A stretch of DNA of 64,000 nt from Emticicia sp051209875 (GTDB lineage Bacteria; Bacteroidota; Bacteroidia; Cytophagales; Spirosomataceae): positions 1,488,001 through 1,552,000 of the forward strand of contig NZ_JBNTQY010000001.1 in assembly GCF_051209875.1 (NCBI RefSeq), in the 5' to 3' direction. A model generated the notes under the pieces. It did not search any database, had not been told where the DNA came from, and was given only the letters and a program-made list of their open reading frames with translations. The translations under genes and the position numbers were made by a program. Positions 43,040 to 51,520 of the stretch are shown here, one piece after another (position 1 is the first letter of the stretch; every line of letters starts with the position of its first letter).

Positions 43040-43810
43040 ATGAAAACTTTCTTCTTTACTACAATTTTGTTTTTATCTTTCCTTCTCGGAAAATCTCAAT
43101 CAATAACCATCTTACCGAGCAATGGTATTGCGTTGTCAGACGCACAACAAAGTATTAAATTCCCCGAACAATATGTAGCCAATGTGCCAATGATGTACTT
43201 GTTTGCTGGTGGTACTCAAAATACAACAAGAATGGTAATTGCCCATTCACCTACTTACCAAAATTATGGGTTGCAATACAATGATGTACAAGATAAGTTT
43301 TATTTTGTTGGTGCAGGAATAAATGCTTGTTCGATTGATTTATATAATCGTATTGTCGATGTAAACGGCTTGACAAAAACCAATAATCTTCAAATTGCAA
43401 ATGGAGGTAGTTCGAAAGACTTTTTAGTTAAAAACGATGTAAATGGCAATGTTGGTTTTACCAAAGGCAATAATCGAGTAGGAATTAGCTATATCATTTC
43501 GTTAACGGGAGTATTCCCATCAAGAGAATCAATGTCATCAAGAATGAAATCAATTGATGGAGTAGCTGGTTTAAACCCATTCTATGGTGAAATAACAATG
43601 TTTGCGGGTAATTTTGCACCTATGGGATGGGCTTTTTGTGATGGACAATTGCTATTAATAAGTGAAAACCCTGCATTATTCAGCATTTTAGGAACTACTT
43701 ATGGAGGCGATGGTAGAACAACTTTTGCTCTACCAGATTTAAGAGCCGCAACACCAGTTCACGTTGGTACTTCAAATGGAATTACTTATGAATTAGGTGA
43801 AAAACATTAG
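43040..43810 (+). CDS. Secreted protein with truncated phage-tail collar domain
   Basis: 256 residues with signal peptide MKTFFFTTILFLSFLLGKSQ. Residues 20-170 are not recognised. From 185 on it matches the tail collar / microcystin-dependent (Mdp) family: YGEITMFAGNFAPMGWAFCD, then ALFSILGTTYGGDGRTTFAL and PDLRAATPVHVG. Family members usually continue for about 60-100 residues past this point with a QMPAHNH-type segment, which is absent here, so the domain is short at its C-terminus. It is not part of a phage; no other phage gene is near. Convergent with the DUF4198 gene (3-bp gap). Probably an envelope protein of unknown role. Confidence 0.7.
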   Translation: MKTFFFTTILFLSFLLGKSQSITILPSNGIALSDAQQSIKFPEQYVANVPMMYLFAGGTQNTTRMVIAHSPTYQNYGLQYNDVQDKFYFVGAGINACSIDLYNRIVDVNGLTKTNNLQIANGGSSKDFLVKNDVNGNVGFTKGNNRVGISYIISLTGVFPSRESMSSRMKSIDGVAGLNPFYGEITMFAGNFAPMGWAFCDGQLLLISENPALFSILGTTYGGDGRTTFALPDLRAATPVHVGTSNGITYELGEKH

Positions 43811-43813
43811 CAT

Positions 43814-44602
43814 TTAATTAAATCCAAAGGTATAGCTTCCCCAATAACTTTGCCAGTCGGCTTCGGTAGGTTTTGTGTGTGGTACCATGTTTACTGCACT
43901 CACCATCCATGCACCTTTTGGTTCAAAACTGAAAGTTACTTTTCCATTGGCATCACTTCTAAAATTTCGCTTATTTGGTTGCTCAATTCCCTTTTGCCAA
44001 ACTACAACCAAAGCATTTTTCAGTGGTTTGTTATCAAATAAAACCTTGAAAGTCAATGATTTATCACTACTATATGGATTTTGCTCAGGAATAATTTCGA
44101 GCCTCATGCCAGTATTGATTCGATAAGTTTCGTCATGAGTATTGCCCACTTGTAATAAGGTTTTTACACATCTCTGGTATTGTTCAGTACCTCTTTTGTT
44201 TAATTGACCATGTTTTTTTCGGTAAGCCGCCACATTATCTAAACCATCATCTTTCAGATATTCATTAAATTTATCAGCTTCCAGTTCGATGTGTTTGTTT
44301 GAGTTATTAAAGGCAATCAAGTGATTTCCTTCGGTTTCAAATTTTAGAAAATCACTCAGGTTTTGTTCGGTCAAATCGCCTTTGGTATTTTGTTGGCCTT
44401 TTGAGCTGTAATGGGTAAATTTTGTCACTTTAAACTTGGAAAAATCTACTTCTTCACCAGTAAAATTTTCGCCGACAAAGACCCTGAAATGAATTTTTTC
44501 ACCGATTGCCAAGAGAAATTTTTGTGGTTCAAGCCAAAACTCGTGAGCAAATGCAATGATTGAGGCAAATAGAAAGAAGAGTAAGAATGTAGTTTTCTTC
44601 AT
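43814..44602 (-). CDS. DUF4198 periplasmic protein
   Basis: 262 residues with signal peptide MKKTTFLLFFLFASIIAFA and the family start HEFWLEPQKFLLAIGEKIHF. A C-terminal carbohydrate-binding-like or Ig-like module (VKVWQKG, DANGKVTFSFEPKGAWMVSA) ends in YWGSYTFGFN. The family is widespread near metal (Ni/Co) transport genes and may bind metals through the N-terminal His of the mature protein; no transporter adjoins here. Exported, function unproven. Confidence 0.85.
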   Translation of the reverse strand: MKKTTFLLFFLFASIIAFAHEFWLEPQKFLLAIGEKIHFRVFVGENFTGEEVDFSKFKVTKFTHYSSKGQQNTKGDLTEQNLSDFLKFETEGNHLIAFNNSNKHIELEADKFNEYLKDDGLDNVAAYRKKHGQLNKRGTEQYQRCVKTLLQVGNTHDETYRINTGMRLEIIPEQNPYSSDKSLTFKVLFDNKPLKNALVVVWQKGIEQPNKRNFRSDANGKVTFSFEPKGAWMVSAVNMVPHTKPTEADWQSYWGSYTFGFN

Positions 44603-44640
44603 AAATCAATGTTTTATATAGTTATAATCAAATTTTAATG

Positions 44641-44673
44641 AAAAAAAGACCTTCCAAATCATCGGAAGGTCTT
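44641..44673 (-). terminator. Intrinsic terminator after the 69-residue gene
   Basis: 10-bp stem AAGACCTTCC / GGAAGGTCTT, 8-base loop, seven-T tail on the minus strand. Confidence 0.8.
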
Positions 44674-44678
44674 AGTGA

Positions 44679-44888
44679 CTATGAAATAAGTTGGACTTGT
44701 GTCCTTCGGAATGTTCGGTTAAGGATTCCACGATAGATGCTTCCAAATTTTTCGTAGCACCATTTTCTTAGTTCTCTAATTTCACGGAATGTCAAAGCCT
44801 TTATTCCTTTTTTCAATTCTTTTTCAAACAAACTACTTTCAAAGCTGACTTTTTCTAAAATCAACTTTACGTATTCAAGCATTTTCAT
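44679..44888 (-). CDS. Small conserved Bacteroidota protein
   Basis: 69 residues beginning MKMLEYVKLILEKVSFESSL, with FEKELKKGIKAL, LRKWCYEKFG in the middle and a basic tail. This 'LEYxKxILxKVSF...FxKELxK...L..WCxxxFG' pattern recurs as a short, uncharacterised protein in Bacteroidota. Helical, cytoplasmic, one Cys. Monocistronic, with its own terminator. No function known to me. Confidence 0.75.
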   Translation of the reverse strand: MKMLEYVKLILEKVSFESSLFEKELKKGIKALTFREIRELRKWCYEKFGSIYRGILNRTFRRTQVQLIS

Positions 44889-45018
44889 GGAAACCTGTTA
44901 TAATTAAACTGATGGATTTAAGAGGAATTCTAAGTAAATTTAAAAAAGAAAATACTATTTATCAAAGAAAAATTGAGAAATAATCTTCGCTTAATCGTAT
45001 ATACTTTTGAGTTCCATT

Positions 45019-46239
45019 TTATAACGTTTCCAATACGTCTTCTATTTCTTTTGAGGTGTTAAAAAATGATAAAATTTTCAACATTACTGCTTCCATTACT
45101 GCATCAGGGCAAGAGGCTCCACAAGTAAGCATAATTATAGTTTTTTCTTTTTCTGGCAGAAAAATTTCAATAATTTCCTGTTTATTGTGCAAATCGTAGC
45201 GTTTAATTTTGTTTTCAGGCAAGATACTTTCTTGTGATTGGATAAAAAACGTTGGCAATTTTTCTTCACAAAGCTCAACCAAATGTGATGTATTGGAGCT
45301 ATTATAACCACCCACCACTACTGCAAAGTCGGCTTCGTTTTGGAGTAGAGCATAAGTTGCTTCTTGGTTGTCGTTGGTAGCATAACAAAGCGTATCACGA
45401 GTATTGGCAAAATGTTTGTCTACTTCAAGGGGTTTCAATTGATAATGTTCAATAATAATTTGTTTCAGATAATCAGAAATACCCTGCGTATCAGAGGCAA
45501 GCATCGTAGTTTGATTGACGACACCAATGCGTTCTAAATCTCGCTCGGGGTCGAAGTTTTCAGAGTATTGCCCCGCAAAATCTTGATAAAATTGTTCTTT
45601 GCTTAAGCTTTTTGTGATGTATTTGGCCAGTACTTGTGCTTGTGCTAAGTCTTTGACAACCACCGTTGGTGCATTTTGTTGACTGTGCGAAAAAGTTGCT
45701 CTTGTTTCTTCATGATTTGGTTTGCCATGCACAATGATGGTATAACCACGTTCACCAATTTGTGCTGCTCGGTTCCAGACTTTTTCAACAAATGGACAAG
45801 TAGTATCAAATTTATAAGGGTCGATTCCTAAGCTTTCTAATTGCTTTTGAATCTCTAATGTGGTGCCAAACGCAGGTACGATTATAGCATCTTCGGGTTT
45901 TAAATCTTGCCAATCAATGATTTGATTTCCTTTGGTATCCATCAAAAAACGCACACCTTGTGATAATAAGTCTGCATTTACATCGGGATTATGAATCATT
46001 TCACTCAATAAAAAAATCCTTTTATCGGGATTTTCATTGATGGTTTTATAGGCGATTTCGACTGCATTTTCAACACCATAGCAAAAACCAAAATGTCGAG
46101 CAATCAAAAATTTTACTGGGCCAAAATCCAAAACTGAAGGGGTAAAATCTTTTTTTAATTTATCTTTAGAACGACGAATTTCTTTGATTTTTCCAATGAT
46201 ATTGCTCTTGTAGATTTCTGGAATAACGAATGATTTCAT
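45019..46239 (-). CDS. ispH: 4-hydroxy-3-methylbut-2-enyl diphosphate reductase
   Basis: 406 residues, the long IspH form of Bacteroidota and cyanobacteria. Last step of the MEP isoprenoid pathway: HMBPP to IPP and DMAPP, using a [4Fe-4S] cluster. The three cluster cysteines sit in ARHFGFCYGVENAV, FDTTCPFVEK and TCGASCPDAV. Cytoplasmic. The start at 46239 (MKSFVIPEIYKSN) keeps the family N-terminal extension. Divergent from the outer-membrane barrel gene at 46412, with an AGCTAA-word inverted repeat in the 172-bp gap. Confidence 0.96.
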   Translation of the reverse strand: MKSFVIPEIYKSNIIGKIKEIRRSKDKLKKDFTPSVLDFGPVKFLIARHFGFCYGVENAVEIAYKTINENPDKRIFLLSEMIHNPDVNADLLSQGVRFLMDTKGNQIIDWQDLKPEDAIIVPAFGTTLEIQKQLESLGIDPYKFDTTCPFVEKVWNRAAQIGERGYTIIVHGKPNHEETRATFSHSQQNAPTVVVKDLAQAQVLAKYITKSLSKEQFYQDFAGQYSENFDPERDLERIGVVNQTTMLASDTQGISDYLKQIIIEHYQLKPLEVDKHFANTRDTLCYATNDNQEATYALLQNEADFAVVVGGYNSSNTSHLVELCEEKLPTFFIQSQESILPENKIKRYDLHNKQEIIEIFLPEKEKTIIMLTCGASCPDAVMEAVMLKILSFFNTSKEIEDVLETL

Positions 46240-46248
46240 ATTTTTTTT

Positions 46249-46318
46249 GCTGTTAGCCTTTAGCTTAAAAACTGTTTATGATTTCTATTTTTGGGCTAAA
46301 AGCTAAATGCTAATCGCC
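46249..46318. repeat. AGCTAA-word inverted repeat upstream of ispH
   Basis: Left arm GCTGTTAGCCTTTAGCTT (from 46249) pairs imperfectly with the right arm GCTAAAAGCTAAATGCTAAT (46295 on). A 23-base segment (46295-46317) recurs at 62504-62526 with 21 identical bases. Confidence 0.65.
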
Positions 46319-46411
46319 AAATACTATTTTAAATTACAAAACTAATAGATGAATGAGACAAACTAAGGAATTATCTGTATTTTCGCACTAATCAATTAAG
46401 AAAGCAGTTTT

Positions 46412-48097
46412 ATGCGTTTGAATCTTACTATTCTTTTTGGAATATTTTTATTAAAAACATCCGCCCAAAGTACATATGCTCCTTTGAATGACGAATATTC
46501 GCATTTGATTGAGCGATATGAGATAAAAAGTGGTAGTTTATTAAATCTTCACAGCAATATAAAACCCGTACGTAGAAAAGATTTAATAAAACTGAGCACA
46601 GATTTAGAAAAAGATACAAAAATAAAACTTTCTAAAGTCGATTCTTTTAATTTGTCTTATCTTCAAAACGATAGCTGGGAATGGCTTGATGATGAAAAAC
46701 TGACGCAAAGCAATAGCACAAGAAAGTTTTTAAAATATTTTTTTAAGAAAAAATCAGATTTTTATAATGTTCAAAATAAAGACATTGATTTTCATATAAA
46801 CCCTATTTTTCAGCTCGCCTTTGGCAATGATAATCTCGTAGAAAGCCAGCCTACAACCAATACTCGTGGTATTGAAATTAGAGGGACAATTAATAAAAAA
46901 TTGGGTTTCTACTCCATGTTTTCCGAGAATCAAATCGTTTACCCTGAATATGTACGTCAGTATGGTCGTTTTTATAGTGCCAATCCTTACGAAGGTTTTA
47001 CTAAGATAACAAATTCCGACTCAACAAAGTTTGCAACTGATTTTTTTTCAGCAAGAGGTTATATCACTTTTCAGGCTTTGAAAAGTATTCAAATTCAATT
47101 TGGACACGATAAAAACTTCATTGGTTCGGGCATAAGATCTTTGATTTTGTCCGATTTTTCAGCTCCTTATTTACATCTCAAAGTAACAACACAAATTGGA
47201 AGATTTCAGTATGTCAATATTTTCGCACAAATGCTCAATAAGCAAATACCACTTGCAGTTGATGGTACGGAGCAGATGCCGCCGAAATATTTTTCATTGC
47301 ATCATCTGAGCCTAAATATTTCAAAAAACTTCAATGTTGGTTTATTCGAAACAGTTGTTTTTGGAAAACGTCCGATTGGTTTTGATATTAATTATTTAAA
47401 TCCAATTATATTCTTACGTTTTGTTGAAGGGAATTTGGGTAGTGTTGATAATTCGATTGTTGGAGCAGATTTTAAATACAATTTTAAAAGACATTTCTCA
47501 TTGTATGGACAATTGGTTTTAGATGAATTCAATTTAGAACATTTTAAAAGGAATAAGTGGTGGGCAACAAAATATTCGACACAAATAGGAGGAAGATATA
47601 TTGATATGTTAGGTATCAAAAACCTCGATTTTCAGGTAGAATACAATGTAGTACGACCTTATACATATAGTCACTTCTCTTCATTTAGCAATTATGTCAA
47701 CTATAACTTACCTTTGGCACACCCACTGGGGGCTAATTTTAGAGAAACATTACTTGTATTGCGTTATCAGCCAATTAGAAAATTATTTTTAAACTTGACA
47801 AGTATGTCGGCCAAGCATGGGGAAGATTTCGATAATCTGAATTGGGGTGGAAATATTCTTCGTAATTATATGATTGCTCGCCCAAGAGAATATGGCAATG
47901 AAATTGGGCAGGGGCGTTTGGCAAAGATTCATCATTTGAGCTTTGGAGCATCCTATATGCTCAAACATAATCTATTTATTGACTTTAAATTTCAAAATCG
48001 TAATATCCAGTATTCAGATGAGGTGGATGCGACTAAGAGTAAGATTTTTTCTTTTGGAATTCGCTTGAACTCTGCACAAAGACAACTATTATTGTAA
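46412..48097 (+). CDS. Outer-membrane beta-barrel, Wzi/RemB-like
   Basis: 561 residues with signal peptide MRLNLTILFGIFLLKTSAQ. After an N-terminal ~100-residue helical part it shows alternating strands of an outer-membrane barrel, including NTRGIEIRGTINKKLGFYSM, IQIQFGHDKNFIGSGIRSLI, and a terminal strand ending in LNSAQRQLLL. It fits the capsule-assembly Wzi family and the gliding-associated RemB proteins of Bacteroidota, where such barrels are linked to surface polysaccharide. Outer membrane. The specific role is not decidable. upp follows 29 bp downstream. Confidence 0.75.
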   Translation: MRLNLTILFGIFLLKTSAQSTYAPLNDEYSHLIERYEIKSGSLLNLHSNIKPVRRKDLIKLSTDLEKDTKIKLSKVDSFNLSYLQNDSWEWLDDEKLTQSNSTRKFLKYFFKKKSDFYNVQNKDIDFHINPIFQLAFGNDNLVESQPTTNTRGIEIRGTINKKLGFYSMFSENQIVYPEYVRQYGRFYSANPYEGFTKITNSDSTKFATDFFSARGYITFQALKSIQIQFGHDKNFIGSGIRSLILSDFSAPYLHLKVTTQIGRFQYVNIFAQMLNKQIPLAVDGTEQMPPKYFSLHHLSLNISKNFNVGLFETVVFGKRPIGFDINYLNPIIFLRFVEGNLGSVDNSIVGADFKYNFKRHFSLYGQLVLDEFNLEHFKRNKWWATKYSTQIGGRYIDMLGIKNLDFQVEYNVVRPYTYSHFSSFSNYVNYNLPLAHPLGANFRETLLVLRYQPIRKLFLNLTSMSAKHGEDFDNLNWGGNILRNYMIARPREYGNEIGQGRLAKIHHLSFGASYMLKHNLFIDFKFQNRNIQYSDEVDATKSKIFSFGIRLNSAQRQLLL

Positions 48098-48126
48098 ATA
48101 TTTTACCAAATTAACTCTGAAATCAA

Positions 48127-48771
48127 ATGTTTGTCTTGACTGAAAACAACTCTTTAGCCAATCGTTTTCTTGCCGAATTGCGAGATAAAGAAACACAACA
48201 AAATGCCATGCGATTCCGAAATAACTTGGAGCGTCTGGGTGAAATTTTTGCTTATGAAATCTCCAAAACATTATCGTTTCAAAAACAAGATGTAGAAACG
48301 CAATTAGGCATAAAAGGCACATATCAGATTTCGCAGGACGTGGTTTTAGTTACGATTCTTCGAGCGGGACTTCCTCTGCATCAAGGACTTTTGAATTTTT
48401 TTGATACAGCAGAAAATGCTTTCATAGGTGCATACAGAGGCAAACATGATGATAAAGAGGCATTTGAAATAGAAATGGATTATATTACCAGCCCTGATAT
48501 TCATGGCAAAGTCTTGGTAATCAGCGATCCTATGTTGGCTACTGGAAAATCTATTGAAAAAGCGTACCATGCTATGCTTCGCTATGGCGTGCCTGCAAAA
48601 ACACATATAGTTTCAGCTATTGCCAGTCGTAGAGGAGTACGATTTATTCAAGCACGGTTGCCACAATGCCGTTTGTGGGTAGGTGATGTAGATGAAGAAA
48701 TGAATTCAAAATCATATATCGTTCCTGGTTTGGGCGATGCAGGTGATTTAGCTTTTGGCGGGAAAGTGTGA
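48127..48771 (+). CDS. upp: Uracil phosphoribosyltransferase
   Basis: 214 residues, normal length. Converts uracil and PRPP to UMP in pyrimidine salvage. PRPP-binding loop VLVISDPMLATGKS and the C-terminal uracil-binding strand IVPGLGDAGDLAFG are both present, with RAGLPL at the first substrate loop. Cytoplasmic. The hairpin at 48779 just after the stop may end the transcript. Confidence 0.95.
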   Translation: MFVLTENNSLANRFLAELRDKETQQNAMRFRNNLERLGEIFAYEISKTLSFQKQDVETQLGIKGTYQISQDVVLVTILRAGLPLHQGLLNFFDTAENAFIGAYRGKHDDKEAFEIEMDYITSPDIHGKVLVISDPMLATGKSIEKAYHAMLRYGVPAKTHIVSAIASRRGVRFIQARLPQCRLWVGDVDEEMNSKSYIVPGLGDAGDLAFGGKV

Positions 48772-48775
48772 ATTT

Positions 48776-48840
48776 GTTATCGGTTACTTGTTATAAGTAA
48801 CCGATTGCTTAGTAACCAGTTTTCCAGTCACAAATAACCA
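48776..48840. repeat. AGTAACC-word palindromic repeat
   Basis: An 11-bp perfect hairpin ATCGGTTACTT-gttat-AAGTAACCGAT (48779-48805) is followed by degenerate AGTAACCAGTT and AATAACC words. It fills the gap between the upp stop and the DUF4230 stop. The lack of a T-tail argues against a standard terminator. Confidence 0.6.
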
Positions 48841-48842
48841 AA

Positions 48843-49445
48843 TTATTTCAGCCTTTCAAGGGTAGCTTTTAAGCGATATTGGAATACTACTTTTTTTCCA
48901 GAGACATTTTCTAAAAGAGGCTTTAAAACTAAATTGGCATTCTTTTTGGTTTGTTCTAATATTCCCATTTCTAATGCTGATTCTCTGATTTTGTCTTCTG
49001 CACGTGTATAAGCTTCATTCATGAGCGACTGTTCGTTCATAAAGGCATATTCCGTATCATAAATTTTGGATTTACTATGGTCAATTTTATAGCTGCATAG
49101 TTCGGGGTCGGGTAAGTGAATAATGAGCGTATCATTTTTGGAAGAAATATCTTCAGCTTTTACTTTAGATAAATCAATACATCCGATGGCTTCTCCTTGA
49201 ACAATTAAAATTGCCTTTGGATTAGGCAAATAATCTCTTACCAATTCTTGCTCTACAATATCCCGAAATGCAAAATTGGCTAACTCCAATTTTCCTAAAA
49301 GACTCATTTCTTTTAATACCATATTATGCGTTGTTTTTACTTCTTTAACTGAAAAAAGGCTAAAAGTTTTTAGTTTTTCCCAAAGAAAAATCGAAGCGAC
49401 AATGAGTATGAAAATAAAAAATATTTTGAGATAATTTCTAAACAT
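48843..49445 (-). CDS. DUF4230 membrane-anchored protein
   Basis: 200 residues with an uncleaved N-terminal membrane helix (YLKIFFIFILIVASIFLWEK) and a periplasmic alpha/beta domain of the DUF4230 family (LLGKLELANFAFRDIVEQEL, VQGEAIGCIDLSKV, LIIHLPDPELCSY). Function unknown in the family. Monocistronic, convergent with upp. Confidence 0.85.
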   Translation of the reverse strand: MFRNYLKIFFIFILIVASIFLWEKLKTFSLFSVKEVKTTHNMVLKEMSLLGKLELANFAFRDIVEQELVRDYLPNPKAILIVQGEAIGCIDLSKVKAEDISSKNDTLIIHLPDPELCSYKIDHSKSKIYDTEYAFMNEQSLMNEAYTRAEDKIRESALEMGILEQTKKNANLVLKPLLENVSGKKVVFQYRLKATLERLK

Positions 49446-49777
49446 TGAGAAAGGTGATTGTGTTTACATTTGGAATCATTTTATACAAATTTACGCATCA
49501 TTTATCAGAAATAATACCAGTATTTTACAAGGTATGAGCGATTGTGTGTGAGTAGTTTGATTTTTTTTTAATATTAAAATTATCAATGTTTTAGCCTAAT
49601 GTATTATTCACAAAAACAGGGTTATAATCGTATGATTATCAGATGTTTGAGCATATAAAATTGTTTTTTCTTGCTTTGAAAATTAGCTCATAACATCCAA
49701 TCAAAATATCAAACTGTAAATTATATGATGTTTTTTTATATCTTTGTCGAGTCAAATTAATCCAAAACTTATTTAAA
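49446..49777. other. 332-bp divergent promoter region, no gene
   Basis: AT-rich DNA between DUF4230 (minus) and glmM (plus) without a credible frame. A TATCTTTG -7 box at 49739-49746 would start glmM transcription about 27 nt before its GTG. No clear -33 element was seen and nothing else was recognised. Confidence 0.5.
49739..49746 (+). promoter_or_regulatory. Promoter -7 box of glmM
   Basis: TATCTTTG is an exact match to the TAnnTTTG consensus and lies 31 bp before the GTG start codon. Confidence 0.45.
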
Positions 49778-51187
49778 GTGACGCTGATAAAATCAATTTC
49801 GGGTATTAGAGGAACTATTGGAGGTAAAAGTGGTGAAGCCCTTACTCCATTAGATGTTGTGAAATTTACTGCTGCTTATGGTTCTTGGCTCAAGAAGAAA
49901 AATAGTAAAAAAACTTTGAGAGTTGTGCTTGGTAGAGATGCTCGTTTATCAGGGAAAATGGTTTCTGATTTAGTTTCTTCGACACTTGTAGGTATTGGTT
50001 TTCATGTAATAGATTTGGGACTTTCTACTACGCCTACAGTCGAAATTGCAGTTCCACTTGAAGATGCTTTAGGTGGTATCATTCTTACAGCCAGCCATAA
50101 TCCGATACAATGGAATGCTCTTAAATTACTCAACGAAAAAGGAGAGTTTATTTCAGGAGCTGATGGAGAAGAATTATTGCAAATGGTTGATAATGAGGAT
50201 TTTGATTTTGCTGATGTAAAAAACTTAGGTAAAGTTGAGGCCAATGATACTTATATCAAGAAGCACATTGAAATGATTTTGGCTTTGCCATTGGTTGATA
50301 AAGCAGCCATTGCAAAAGCTAATTTCAAGATTTGTATTGATGCAGTAAATTCAACAGGTGGTATAGCAGTACCGTTGTTGTTGGAGGCTTTAGGAGTAAA
50401 TGAAATCAAGAAAATTAACTGTGAACCAACTGGGATTTTTGCTCATAATCCAGAGCCACTACCAGAAAATTTAAGAGAAATATCGAGCGAACTTCGTAAA
50501 GGTAGCTATGATTTAGGTATCGTTGTTGACCCTGATGTTGATAGATTGGCATTTATTAGCGAAGATGGCGAGCCTTTTGGCGAAGAATATACTTTGGTTG
50601 CTGTTGCAGATTATATTTTGAGCAACACAAAAAAGAAAAAAGGCTTAACAACCGTTTCAAATCTTTCTTCTACATTGGCATTGAAAGATGTGACATTGAA
50701 GGCAGGAGGTGAATATTTTTCAGCTGCTGTGGGCGAAGTGAATGTCGTAACAAAAATGAAAGAAGTCAAAGCCATTATTGGAGGAGAAGGAAATGGGGGG
50801 ATCATCTACCCTGAATTCCATTATGGGCGTGACGCATTGGTTGGTATAGCTTTATTTTTAAGCCATTTAGCCAAATTTGGTAAAACAATAGGGTTTTTAC
50901 GTAATACATACCCTAATTATCATATCGCTAAAAAGAAAGTGGAGTTAACGGCTGATTTGAATGTGGATGAGGTACTGAATGAAATCAAAGCGAAATATGA
51001 CCGCTATCCAGTCAATACCGAAGATGGTGTGAAAGTAAATTTTGAAAAAGAGTGGGTGCATTTGCGTAAATCAAATACAGAACCTATTATTAGAATTTAT
51101 GCAGAATCAGAATTTGAAACGACTGCCTCAAACCTTGCTGATAAAATAATTAGAGATATAAAAGAAGTCATTTCTCTTAAATCATAA
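49778..51187 (+). CDS. glmM: Phosphoglucosamine mutase
   Basis: 469 residues from a GTG at 49778; no in-frame ATG lies near, and the sequence MTLIKSISGIRGTIGG is the normal N-terminus of the family. The phospho-serine loop TASHNP (Ser106), the metal loop DPDVDR and the C-terminal phosphate-binding loop KSNTEPIIRIY are present. It interconverts glucosamine-6- and -1-phosphate for UDP-GlcNAc and peptidoglycan synthesis; the wider family also includes phosphomannomutase and phosphoglucomutase, so substrate choice is by similarity. Terminator at 51245. Confidence 0.9.
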   Translation: MTLIKSISGIRGTIGGKSGEALTPLDVVKFTAAYGSWLKKKNSKKTLRVVLGRDARLSGKMVSDLVSSTLVGIGFHVIDLGLSTTPTVEIAVPLEDALGGIILTASHNPIQWNALKLLNEKGEFISGADGEELLQMVDNEDFDFADVKNLGKVEANDTYIKKHIEMILALPLVDKAAIAKANFKICIDAVNSTGGIAVPLLLEALGVNEIKKINCEPTGIFAHNPEPLPENLREISSELRKGSYDLGIVVDPDVDRLAFISEDGEPFGEEYTLVAVADYILSNTKKKKGLTTVSNLSSTLALKDVTLKAGGEYFSAAVGEVNVVTKMKEVKAIIGGEGNGGIIYPEFHYGRDALVGIALFLSHLAKFGKTIGFLRNTYPNYHIAKKKVELTADLNVDEVLNEIKAKYDRYPVNTEDGVKVNFEKEWVHLRKSNTEPIIRIYAESEFETTASNLADKIIRDIKEVISLKS

Positions 51188-51520
51188 GGGAGAATTAGTT
51201 ACAAAAAAACTGCATTAAAATATCATATCGCTGCATTTATAAAAAAGAGATTGAGATTGGCTCTTAAAAAAAGATTTAAGCCAATTTTAATCTCTTTTAT
51301 CCAATTATTTAACGCTTAGTGCGTTACATTTGTAAATTATTTAAAATTCGTGCTTGCCTTAAACTACTAATTAAAATTGTTTTTTAAGTTCTTCTCCGTT
51401 ATTCCTTCGGGTATTCTTCGGTCTATGATTGCTTTTGGCACTGATTTTGTGCAAAGATTTTATGTATTCGGTTCGCTATATGAATGATTTGTGCAATCAT
51501 ACTATCAATTTGTTTTTAAG
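51188..51520. other. 333-bp intergenic region
   Basis: It contains the glmM terminator (51245-51298) and then 220 bases of unassigned DNA before the secreted protein gene. A TACATTTG -7-like box at 51325-51332 is the only promoter candidate. Confidence 0.4.
51245..51298 (+). terminator. Intrinsic terminator of glmM
   Basis: A stem of about 20 bp with small internal mismatches, AAGAGATT...TTAAA paired with TTTAAGCC...AATCTCTT, followed by TTTT. Confidence 0.75.

Noticed and set aside
43040..43810. Prophage remnant based on the collar domain
   Set aside because: A signal peptide is present and no integrase, terminase, capsid or att-like repeat is nearby.
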